A DNA stretch of 64,000 bases, from assembly GCF_028583425.1 (NCBI RefSeq), contig NC_072795.1, positions 5,169,001-5,233,000 of the forward strand, in the 5' to 3' direction. The position numbers and the translations under genes are program-made. Each line of letters opens with the position of its first letter. The stretch's first letter is position 1. This document shows, piece after piece, positions 25,201 to 37,200 of the stretch. The notes beneath the pieces are model-generated. The model was not told where the DNA came from, ran no database searches, and was given only the letters and a program-made list of their open reading frames with translations. The DNA is from Eublepharis macularius. Lineage: Eukaryota; Chordata; Lepidosauria; Squamata; Eublepharidae.

Positions 25201-28200
25201 AGCCACACCAAAAGGAGATGTTTACATTTACTAGCAAAGGAATGTTTTGGTTGCATCCTCCCTCTCCCCCCCTAATTGCCTCCCCCCCTTTCTCTTCTAT
25301 ATTTGACCAGTTTCTGTACCATGCATCTGACGAAGAGAACTTGATTCTCGAAAGCTTATGCTACGATAAAATTGGTTAGTCTTAAAGGTGCTACTGGACT
25401 CTTTTTGATTTTGCCCCTTTGGAGGGGCCCAACTCTCTTTTGCCAAGCACAGCATCCCATGCAGATTAAAGAATGCCTTGAGAAGAACCCAATTTGCAAA
25501 GCTTCATGCCACAGCAGAATGCCAACCTGCTTGCCCCTTCCCTGCAGTGAACAGACGACGGCCCCAAGGGCCTCTTTAACTGGGCTTTGGCTTTTGGTGC
25601 AGGTCTGCCCTGAGAACCTTTAATGCATTGCTCAAATGCACAAGCCACGGGGATGAGGTTCTCATTCTGAATAAACGCAGAGGCTCCGAGATGCTGTTAA
25701 ATCCCATGACTCACCAGAAAGGACTTTATCTCTTTGCTAGGTAAGAGCTAGGCCGTTACAACCAAGAACTTGTCCCCTTGTCTTCAGGGTCTCTGCCAGT
25801 GTTTCTCCAGAACTGACAGGGTCTTACTTGCCAAGAATGTATGTAGTGTACTAGCAACAGAGGGTATTGTGAAAAAAAATACAACAGGCTCTAGAGCGGG
25901 GCCTTGGGAGGGCCCCTCTGAGGGCCCTGCAGCTGGTGCAGAGGTGGCAGGAAGGTCGTGCGGGAGGCCGGAGCTGTCCCGTGCTGTACCTCCTCACCAG
26001 TTCTGTGGCCTCTCAGAGGCCTGCCGCCAGCGGCACAGAGGACCAGCACAGACTTCCGATGGCCATGTAGGTGGCGGGAAGTCTGCATGATGCGGTGGGG
26101 CTCCCCACGCTGTGCCTCCCCACTGGCTCCGTGGCCCCTCAGAGGTCTGCTGCCGGCAGCATGGAGGCCTGGCCCTGAACTCCAATGGCTGTGGAGGCAC
26201 CAGGAAGGCTGCATGGGGGTCCGGGGGCCCCATGCTGCTCCTCCCTGCCACCTCTGCAGCCCCTCAGAAGTATGCCCAGCATGGACCTCTGATGGGCCTG
26301 CAGCCAGTGCGGAGGTGGTGGGAAGGCCACGTGGGGGCAGGCAGGCTCCCCCACACTGTGCCTCCCCATCGGCTCTGTGGCCCCTCAGAGGCCTGCCGGC
26401 GGTGGCCAGGAGGCCCAGCACTGACCTCCAACAGCTGCAGAGGTGGCGGGAAAGTCACACAGGGGTCCAGGGGTCGCTTGCACTGCACCTCCTTGCTGCC
26501 TCCGCCTGCCATGCCACAGTGCGCCTGTGCCAGGATAAGAGGTGAGTCATGCAACGGGCTCTAGCAAACGGTTGGGAGGGATGTGCTGGGCTGGGCCTCC
26601 CTGGGCCTCTGCAGCAATATTGTCATGCTTTTCTGTGGCATTAGGGTGCAGCTTCATTTGGAATACTGTGTACAATTCTAGTTGCTCTATCTCAAAAAAG
26701 CGGTTGTAGTGCTGGAAAGGGTGCCAAAAATCCTCCAAAATTATCAAGAGACTGGAGCACTTTTCCCAGCCGTCAAGGCTAAGGAGATTAGCAGTACACT
26801 CCTAAACACGCCCTTCTCAGTCCACTGAACTCTATGGGCATAGAAAGGGGTGACTCTCTTTAGGATGGGAGTATAGTTTTGCTAGGCTGAGTAGGCCCAT
26901 CGCACCAATGGATCAGCTGCTCCATTCATATTCAGGTTCAATTCAAGTTCTTTAGAGGTAATAAGTCGTCCTTCATAGTCTGGGACTCATTCTTACTTCT
27001 CCCAATACACTCTGCTGCAACAGTTTCACTCATCTGAGCAAAGCCTTCTGCAAGTACCACCATGCAACTGCAAGACCCTTTAGAGCGCTGGGCCTTCATG
27101 CAGAACTAAATGCTGCCGTGCGCAGTGGGGCTTACATCTAAGCGCATTCCCACATGCACACTCAAGACCCCAGTGAACTTGGGAATCTAGCTGAGCCCTA
27201 AAGACCAATAGTGGTGACTGCACCAGAAAAAGAAGGGTGCACACAGGCAAGAAGGGCGCCTGATTTGCAAATGTAAACAGTCTCTGCTTACTGACTTGGA
27301 CTTCCTTGCATGAGGCAGCGATTCCTTCTGCCCCTGAGCAAGCAGGAGAGGCCTGCAACCTCAGAGTCTCTTCTCCACCTGACTTGCTCTGTCATCGAAG
27401 GCAGGCTGTCAACCTCCAGGTAGTGTTGGAGGTCTGGAGTGACAACTGATCTCCAGGCCACCGAGATCAGTCCCCCTGGACGGCTGCTTAGGAGAGGGGA
27501 CTCGATGGCATTATATCCAGCTAAGCTTCCATCCTTCCCTGAACTCCAGGAATTTCCCCACCTGGTGCTGGCCACCCTACTTCCCAACCTCCAGGTGGTG
27601 GCTGGAGATCTCCTGGAGTTACAACTGAACTCCAGCTGACAGAGATCCCTTCCCCTGGAGTAGAGGGCTGCTTCAGAGGATGGACTCTGTTGCATTATAC
27701 CGCACTGAGGTCCCCAAAGCTCCATCCCTGATCCCCCTGAATTTCCCCGCCTGGAGCTGGCAACTCAAAAGATTGCCTCTTGCCTTTCAAACCCCAGCCA
27801 GGCAGGCGTGGTGGGGGAACACAGCCTCACAGACCCCTGGCTGGGCTCTCCTTCACTGCAGCTTGGTTGGCTGGCCCCCTGTTGCAGGAGAAGCCCCAGC
27901 GCCAGGAGGGTTAAAGGTGGAGTGGCCCCTGCCCGCCCATCTGCACTATCCTTTGATAGGCCAGGCTACACACACTCCGAGGGATTCTTCCGGGGGGGGG
28001 GCTGGAGTCGCTGTCATGACAACCCCCGGCAGCTGTGCACATGCATGCACAGCTGCCTGTGGGCATGCGGTGCCTGGCTGCCTTCAGTGGCCAGGAGGCA
28101 GTGGAGCGAGCCGGGCACCTGCTTTCCTGCCTGCCTGCCTGGCTGGCCAGCAGCTGGACACAGCGATGCGACTTCTCCCCTGCCCGCCTTCAGGCCGCCT

Positions 28201-31200
28201 CGCAGCACTTCTCCATTGGCCTTCCAGCCCCTGAGCGGGCAGCCACCCAGCAGCTCTCCATTTCAGCCCTGTATGCACTGGATCAGCCATGGAAGGCAGT
28301 GAGCACTGCCAGGAGCGACTCCCCCTTATCCCTGCTAGGGGCGCCCTAACATGCCTGCGCTCTGGGAAACGGGGTGAGTCGTCGGAAACCCACTTGCTGA
28401 ATTATGTAGTAAGATTTGTTCATCCATTCAATCTTATCTGGACAAAATTCTGCCTTTCTTTTGGTGGCGTAGACGACTCTCGCCGCCATCACCCTCTATT
28501 TGAACCTCCATAAATCCTTGAGGTTTCCCCGCTTGTTGTATAACATTTCAGATCCATGATCAAGAATGAGAGCTGTGCAAGCATCCTGCCCTACCTACTG
28601 AAAATTTTGGACAACCAAGAGGACTTCAGGCACATCACGGTGATGACTTTCTTGGTTGAGGTGAGGGGCTGCTGATGTTGACCAAAGCAGGAAATTGATG
28701 CGAGTCAAGAGAAACCAAAGAGGAACATGTCTGGTATTATGAGTGTTGGAGCAGAGGTCTCCCTTGCAGGCTCTGACCAGACCAGAAGTGGGTGATATCT
28801 TCATCTGAAGGACAAATCCAGGGATCTGCTCATTTTGGAGGGTCCCTCCTTTTGATTTTCTCTCGTTTCTTTCCAGATCTAATAATCAAACAGAGGGAAG
28901 GTTGGGTTTCAATCAGTAAAACCACATGTGGGGAAGGGGTAATCCCCTTCTCTTCTGCACTGCTTCCCCAGTCTAAATTGGGGGCCCCACATGGCCAATA
29001 TTTCCATGAGAAATGCTGGAACTTCCTCTGGTTTGACTCTGAAGTGTAGTTCTCCCAGAGGGCGACAAAACATGCCTTCCACAAATCTCCCTTCACTTAG
29101 AACATTTCTCCCTGAGATCTTCCTATTGATGCAAAAGGGTTGGTTGGTTGGTTGGTTGGTTGGTTGGTTGGTTGGTTGGTTGGTTGGTTGGTTGGTTGGT
29201 TGGTTGGTTGGTTGGTTGGTTGGTTGGTTGGTTGGTTGGTTGGTTGGTTGGTTGGTTGGTTGGTTGGTTGGTTGGTTGGTTGGTTGGTTGTGTGGATGGA
29301 TGGATGGATTGGGTGTTTGAGTGTTTGGGTGTTTGGGTGGTTGCTTGGTATGTCTGACCATTGAATCTACCGGTTTCAATCAACCAAACCACATGGAAAG
29401 AAGGGTTAACACCCAATTTCCACCCCCCACTGCAGTAGAAATCTGAATTGGAGGAGCTCTATGGCTTCAGATTACCTTTACAAAATAGAGGGAAGATCCT
29501 GTCACAGGTGTCCCCAGTTCACATCTGCCTTTACCCTTAGTCAAGTTCTCGGGTGGATGGATAACCATGCAGCTAGCCGTCTGGGAAGACTTCTAAAGCC
29601 ATAATTTCTCCACCCCTCCTTATACCCTGCCTGGGCTCTGTTGTACTGTAGTCTTTCTCCTTGGCTCCAACTCTCCTTTCCATTAACCATAATGGAAGAA
29701 AAACACAAATGCATTCACTAGGGCTTCTTTCCATCTGGGAAAAGAGTTAAATGTGAGGAGGAAGAAGCCCAGAAGCATGGGGTGAGCCGCCATTTTTGCT
29801 TTTTACCACCTTGTTCTCTAGCTTCTTCGCTACCAAACCTTTGACAACATTACCGAATACCAGATCATCCGGCAGCTATGGAAGCAGCTGAATGCAACCA
29901 AAGTGGAACTCAGGTCCCTGGCACTTGACGGCATGCTTCAGCTGGCACTTCATCCAGAGAAGGTGGGGGGGAGGCAATGTGCCCAAATTTGGAGGGGGGG
30001 GAGTTGTAGCATTCCACGGTAAAATGCCAGATCAGACCTTTCGTTTCGCTCTTGCAGTGGCTTGATGTTCTTTGCTCTGTTGCGAGACTTCCCTGATGCA
30101 GGATGCCGGCAAAGGCTCTTTGTGTAGAAGAAAACGTCAGAATTGGCAGAACGGGGTTGCCAACTCTAGATAGAGAAATTCCTGGAGATTTGGGGGTGCA
30201 ATCTGAAAATGGCAAGGTTTGGGGAGGGGAGGGAGCTCCACCCTCCAAAGCAACCATCTTCTACACAAAAACTAATCTCTTTAGTCTGGAGATCTGCTGT
30301 AATTCCAGGAGACCCTCAAGCTCTCTCTGAAGGTTGGCATTCATTGGCTGGCAGGATCCAACCTTAATCTCCCATTCATAAGACACCCAAATAGCACAGC
30401 AGCTGCTTCCATATAGCTGAAGGTGTCTGAAGAAGGGAGCTGTGACTCTCTAAAGCTTACACCCTGAAAATCCCGTTCGTCTCTACGGTGCCACTGAAAC
30501 CAGATCCTGCAGTTCTTCTGCAGACCAACCCAGCTGCCCACCTAAAATTGCCCTGATGTCTAAATCACTCATCACTCTGACTACAGCTGAAAGTGGTGTC
30601 ATAGTGTGTGCAACACTCTAGAAATTTCTCCAGATCTCTATGGTCTTTGCCATAGAGATTGGGGGGATGCCTAGAGCGTCACTGATGTCATGATATTGCT
30701 TCCAGGTGCCCGGAAGTGACATCATGGCATCAGTGACATACACTCCTTCCCAGGCTCCATCTCTGAATGCTCCCAGGAACTGCTAGCTCAAAACTGCAGA
30801 CCCTGGTTGGGGAGCAGCCTCAAGGGGGAGGCCTTTACCACGTTTGTAGGCCTACCGGGCTCATATGGTTGTCCGCTGTGTGAAATGGGATGCAGGATTA
30901 GATAGACTGGCCCAGCACAACTGCTCTTATGTTCTGCGAGGCTTCTGACACAATATTTTGTGTTGTGCAGATGGCCAAACTGGAGCCTGCCCTGCCGGAC
31001 ATCTTGGCTAGACTGAAGGAATCAAACCGAACACTCAACGTGAAAGCCCTCAAGGTCTTGAGGTACCTCTTGAAGAGCTTGGAGACCGAGGAAATGAGCC
31101 CCGTCACTGTGGAGGTGGCCAGTCGCGTGATCCCTCTCTTTGACGATGTGAGTTGGGCCAGGCGTGAGCGGGGCAGGGTCTGGCCAGCGGAGGGGAAAGG

Positions 31201-34200
31201 TAGGGAACAGGTCTCCCGGGCATTCTCCCAAGGTGGCACAATGACATCACTCCCGTGATTTCACTCCTGTGAAGTGTGCGCACACTCCTGGGCCTGTGCA
31301 ATGATGTCACTTCCTGGAAGTGATGTCATCACACAGGCCCAGAAAAGCGAGGACAAGTAAGGTGAGTGCCAGGTCTACTGTCTCCCACCAGGAAGGTCGG
31401 GGGATCTGGCAACTCTATCTACTACAGACCAACATGTCTACCCACCTGAAACTGCTGGCAACCAGTTTCAGCCTACCTCCAAGCTCCTCTGAACCTTCTT
31501 CCCTAAGCTCTCTTTACTGCCTCTTCACAAGTTAGCTCAGAGCCAAACTACAAGTGACACCTGACACTAGTTGGACACTTGTCAGCTTACCTCAAGTTTT
31601 GATGGGAAATGTCGGCGTCCTGGTCTTGCAGCTTGGCTCTCCGGCTGCTGTCCAATGGACTTTTCAACTGTCGCTTATCCAACATTCCGCCAAGCTGCCT
31701 ACGTTTCCCATCAAAACTTGAGGGAAGCAGACAAGTGTCCAACTAGTGTCAGGCATCACTTGTAGCTTGGCTCTCAGAAACATTTGGCCTACCCCACAGC
31801 CTCACATTGTTTTCCTGAGTGTCAGCCCCACCATCACTGATCCTTGACGCTTCCATGCCATTGTGTCTCTGACATCACTGGTTTAATGGAGAGCCCCAGA
31901 AAGTCCTCCTTGAGTCTCAATGAGAAAGGTGGACTACAAACACCATAACTATATAAACCAACTTCTGGATGTTGGATGGTTGGGTGGACCTTGCTGCTGC
32001 TGAGCAACCCGGGCTTTTTTCCGGCTGGAACACAGAGGAACGGAGTTCCGGAACCTCTTGAAAATGGTCACATGGGCTGATGGCCCCGCCCCCTGATCTC
32101 CAGACAGAGGGGAGCTGAGATTGCCCTCCGCACCATGCGGCGTGGAGGGCAATCTCAGTTCCCCTATGTCTGGAGATCAGGGGGCGGGGCCACCAGCCAT
32201 GCGACCATTTTCTCCGAGGGCAACACACTGAGTTCCACCACCTCTTTTCCCAGAAAAAAAGCCCTGTGAGCAACCACCGGTACTCCCCAGAGGCTCTCTG
32301 CATCTTGTCGTTCGCTGGTCCAATGAAGAAGAGAGGCAACTGGTGCGAAGGGAAGGATCTTGAATAATTGTACAACCCCTACGCATTTCTCATGCAGCTT
32401 CATCAGGGGGAATCTTCCCTCAGGGGAATCTTCCAGATTCTTTGTAGTTCCATACCTATATATACACTTTAGCAGAGTCTACGCATATTCAGTTACAGAA
32501 CTAAACTATGCATATACGAGTACGGAACTAAACTATACATATATGTATGGGACTAAACTATGCATATACAGATACAGAACTAAACTATACATATACGAGT
32601 ATGGAACTAAACTATGCATGTACAGATATGGAACTAAACTATGCATATACAAGTACAGAACTAAACTATGCATGTACAGATACGGCACTAAACTATGCAT
32701 ATACGAGTACAGAACTAAACTATGCATATATGAGTATGGAACTAAACTATGCATGTACAGATACAGAACTAAACTATGCATATACGAGTACAGAACTAAA
32801 CTATACATATACGAGTATGGAACTAAACTATGCATGTACAGATATGGAACTAAACTATGCATATACGAGTACAGAACTAAACTATGCATATATGAATACA
32901 GAACTAAACTTTGCATATATGAGTACGGAACTAAACTATGCATATACGAGTACAGAACTAAACTATGCATGTACAGATACAGAACTAAACTATACATATA
33001 CAGGTATGGAATTAAAAAGAATCTGGAAGATTCCCCCTGACAAAGCTGCATGCAAAACGTGTGGGGGTGGTATACTTGTTAAAGATTCTTCCTTTTGCAA
33101 AATTTGCCTCCCTACTTCATTTTGCCTTGGTGTGGTTCCCTCCTTCTTCACTGGTCCAATGCGCCAGCTGTCTGAAGCTGGGATGGACCTCCCATGGAGC
33201 AGATCCAACACTTTATCTGCCCTCACCCCAGCAGTGAGCTCGGTCCTCTAGGTTGACAGCAATCCTGCTCTCCCATGGGTAGTGATAGCCTTGACTGAAT
33301 TTCCCCCCACTTTCTCTGCCGGCTGGAGACAGGCCTCCCACAGGGTGAGATTGGCAGCCATCTGCACCTTCAACTGTCTGTTTGAAATCATCAAAAAGGA
33401 AGAGAAGGGGAACATGAAGGGCCTCGCCATCCAAAGCCTGGTGCCTCTTATGGTCCATCTGTTTGACGGGAGCCCCCCAGTGGTCGAGGTGAGCTGCCAA
33501 CTTGCCCCTCAGAAGCATCTGAAGGTTTATGCCCCTCAGTCTTTGGTTTGACACCCCTCAGGTGTTTTCAAAAGATTAAGCGCCCGTGCTTTTCGATGGC
33601 ACAGGAAAGTTTGAGGGAGCCTCATTTGACAGAGGCCACTTTCAAAAATTACAATTGATCTCCGCACTACGAAGATCAGTTCCCCTGGAGAAAGTGGCTG
33701 CTCTGGAAGGTGGACTCTGTGGCATTACACCCTACTGAGGTCCCCCTCCTCCCTAAGCCCTGCCCTCCCCCATATCTCCAGGAATTTCCCACCCTGGAGT
33801 TGGCAACCCTACGCCAAAGGCTTCCACCTCATCCCAGAGCTGGTATGCTAAGGCCCAAGATGTCAGCTCTGAGCCCCAGTTTCAGGACCAGCCTTAGTCC
33901 ATCAGGACTGGAGAATATGGAGGCCTCAGCATGAACCTCTTTGGTTCTTTCTGGTCTTCTGATGATATTCAATCTGAGTTTCCTGAAGGAAAAAGCTCTG
34001 TAGAAAATTTACCCCCTCACCACCACCATTCTCCTGTCTTCTACAGGCCTCCTGGGAAGGTCTGAAGAAAGCCGACTTATTCCTCAAGTCCTTCTTCCAG
34101 ATGCCGCTCAGTGAAAAGGATACTTGGAATTACTGCATCTCTCTTGTGAGTGCTTCTCGTTTGTAGTTATTGCCAGGCCTGAGGAAACTTCCCTTCCCTC

Positions 34201-37200
34201 TACTTAAAATGCTGGAAGGGAGTGGCCCAAACTTTAGTTTTAACCACGATAACCACAGTAGCTTTTTGTGTCATTGGAGGAAAACTCCTGTTCCATGTAA
34301 AGGGGGCAGTGACTGAAGCACGTTGAAGATACGTTTCGTACAATTACGTTAACTCTCTTGCTTAAAATTAAAAGTGTAGGTTGTATCAATGTGTGGAAAT
34401 CAACATTGCAAGGAACAGAGGATGACGAAGAAGAAGGTTATTCTGTAATTAATTCTATTAAAGCAATGACTTAATAAAAAGAAAAAAGTGGGATGTGACC
34501 AATGCAACCCTGCTCTTTGCTGCCCAGATTCCATCCCTACTCTAGGGAGACCAGCTTCAAACCCGTCCTTGGTCATGAAATCCCAGATCTGTCTTGAGCG
34601 AGGCATTTTTTCTTAGCCTATCCTGCCTCCCAGATTTCTGAGGAGAAAGTTGAGAAGCATGTTGGTTTCTTGGAGCAAAGGTTGGTGTGTGTGTGTGAAC
34701 AAATAACTGTTTGTTTGTGTTTTTCTTCAAGGAAGGAAAAGATGGCTCACACACACACCCTTTGCAGGGCTTTTTTTTCTGGGAAAAGAGGTGGTGGAAC
34801 TCAGTGGGTTGCCAGCACAGGGGGCAACTCTTGGCGGGAGGTGGTGCCCCTGGTACCACATGCATGTGCACAAAGTGCGCGCATGCTCCCAGGACCGCAC
34901 AATGGCGTCACTTTGGGTCAGCTGGAACAAGGGGGAAGTTTTTAAAAGTTTAAATAGCCCTCGGCTAAAATGGTCGCATGGCTGGTGGCCCCGCCCCCTG
35001 CTTTCCACTGGAGCAGTATGGAGGGCAATCTAAACTCCCCTCTGTCTGGAGATCAGGGGGCGGGGCCACCAGTCAGGTGACCATTTTCAAGAGGTGCTGG
35101 AACTCTGTTCCACTGCACTCCTGCTGAAAAAAAGCCCAGCCCCTTTGTAATATTCAGGTCCAAAGGCAACCTTACAATTTTCTCTCCTCCTTCCTAGTTG
35201 AGGCGTTACAGAAAGCAAGGAGAAACCGTCTTTGTGGAGCAGGCCTTTTCTTATCTTGAGAACCCACGACATTCTGCCAGAGACACAGCGCTCAAGCTAT
35301 TAGGCAAGGCACATTGTTATTGTGATTGTGATTGTGATTGTTGCTGCTGTTGTTGTTACTACTGCTGTTTTGCTGTGTGTCCCTGCCCCCAAGGAGCTAA
35401 ATTTCAACATGGGAGAGCTGAAGGAAGCAAAAGGCTGACCACGGTCGCTTCCACACGCCCTTAATGAGACGGCCTGCTAACAAAACTTTGGCGGATAATC
35501 TCACTCATTACATATGTCATCGTCTTCCATGCGCGAGCAGGTCATCGTGGTCCCGGGTTTTGAGCGCTTTTTGTGAAATGTGTTTTGTTCCGTTTTCATT
35601 TTTGATGCCGCTTTTTTTGCACGACTGTCTAACATATCAAGGCATCTGGAGGCTTTTTTGCGCTTTTGAAGAGCCCTCCCACAAATCTCCAACCCCTCCT
35701 CTTGCCATTACCCCTCCCGCACAAGTGTCTGGTTCACATGCGCAATCATTTAAGTCCTCCTCGCCCTTTTAAAAAACCTTTTAAAACGGGCCTTGCGCTA
35801 TTACGATGCAGTGCTTACTACGTTGGATCACTCAACAATCAGACTATCAGTTTAGGAACAACATTGGGAACAGAATGCCATTTCTGATTTTATTTCAAAC
35901 TAGCGTTAAAGCCTGTTGCTTTGGAAAATATAACCGCTCCTAGCAGCGCTTCCCCCCTTCCCCACTCCTCTCCCTGCGGCATCAGTCAAGAGGCGGATGG
36001 GGAAGAGAACAGGGACTCCTTCCTCCAATGATCCCTCAGCCTCCGCTTGGCTTGTGCCGGGCCCTCCCAAGACCCCACGGAGGCGGCGGGGAGCACCACC
36101 CCTGCTGCCATGGGACTTTGGGAGGGCCTTGCCACCACACGGAGTCTTCCTGCAGCCTGTGCTGAGCGCTCATTTTGCGTCTCGCTCACTTCTTATCCCT
36201 GCATACTGCACCTCCACGCGGATAAGGAGTGAGTGCTGGGGAACATGGCTTGCCTTTTATATAGTAAGAGGATATGAAATCATGTGATTTGCATATTTAT
36301 TAAACACTTTTGCATTTAAAACTTTCGAAAAATCAACGGTAGAGAACAGAGTACTACGCCTGCCCAGTTTCTACAGAAACTGCAATGATATAGCACAATC
36401 CCGCATGTGCTCAAAAAAAAAATGTTGGGCGGGACTGCACCAGCGTCATTTGTGACGAGGCGCAGAAAGAACACGCTTTTTGTTTCGGGACTTTTTCCCC
36501 TTCCACCACACAAGACATGCATAAGGATGCTGCGTATGGGAGGTGAGTTATGAAAGCCAGTTGGGAAGACCCAGCTTCAGGACAGAGAAAGCCCCCCCCA
36601 AAGGAACATATGGAAGTGGCCCAGATCAGTGTAAGGAAATGCTTTTTCTGGGGCTACGTTGGCATCTCACAAGGCACCCACTATAAGATTTCCTTCATCG
36701 GTCAGGACTTTTTCCCTGTCACACTGCCTGCTGGACTCAAGCGTCATCCTTTCAGACCTTTGATTTTTATCCCTCCCACCGAGTCAGAAAAGCAAGCTGG
36801 TTTTATCCTTGGGGTGACTGAATTCTTGTACGGTGAGGCATCTCTTGGTCCCATTTCAGAGATTACCAGGTCTGTCTAGACCCCCGTGGTGCAAGCTTGC
36901 TGGGTGACCTTGGACTAGTCACATGCTCTCAGTCTAAACCTAACTCACAGGGTTGTTGTGGGGATAAACCCAAAGAGAGTAGAATGATGTAAGCCCCTTT
37001 AGGTTCCCACTGGGGAAAGAGGTGGGCTGTAAGTGAAGTCATGAGAACACAAGAAGAACCCTGCCAGATCAGAGCAGAGGTCCATCTAGCCCTTCATCCG
37101 GTCTCACACAGGGCCAAGCTACACATGACGAATGACACTTGAACGGCAAGTGGATTGAGTGGAGGGCAAGTGAACAGGGAGAAATACACTTGCCGTTCAA

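Noticed and set aside
25891..26564. GC-rich frames of 150-195 codons
   Set aside because: They lie inside a Helitron-type filler with imperfect internal repeats; several frames on both strands are open at once and no splice sites fit.
28909..29416. Long frames of repeated TNQP or WLVG type
   Set aside because: These are translations of the (GGTT)n microsatellite.
32360..33251. Long Tyr-rich open frames (over 220 codons) on both strands
   Set aside because: They run through the 27-bp minisatellite; a unit length divisible by three without stops keeps several frames open.
36550..36879. 110-codon plus frame as an extra MROH exon
   Set aside because: Using it breaks the phase into the 37745 exon, and direct joining of 35303 to 37745 works without it.
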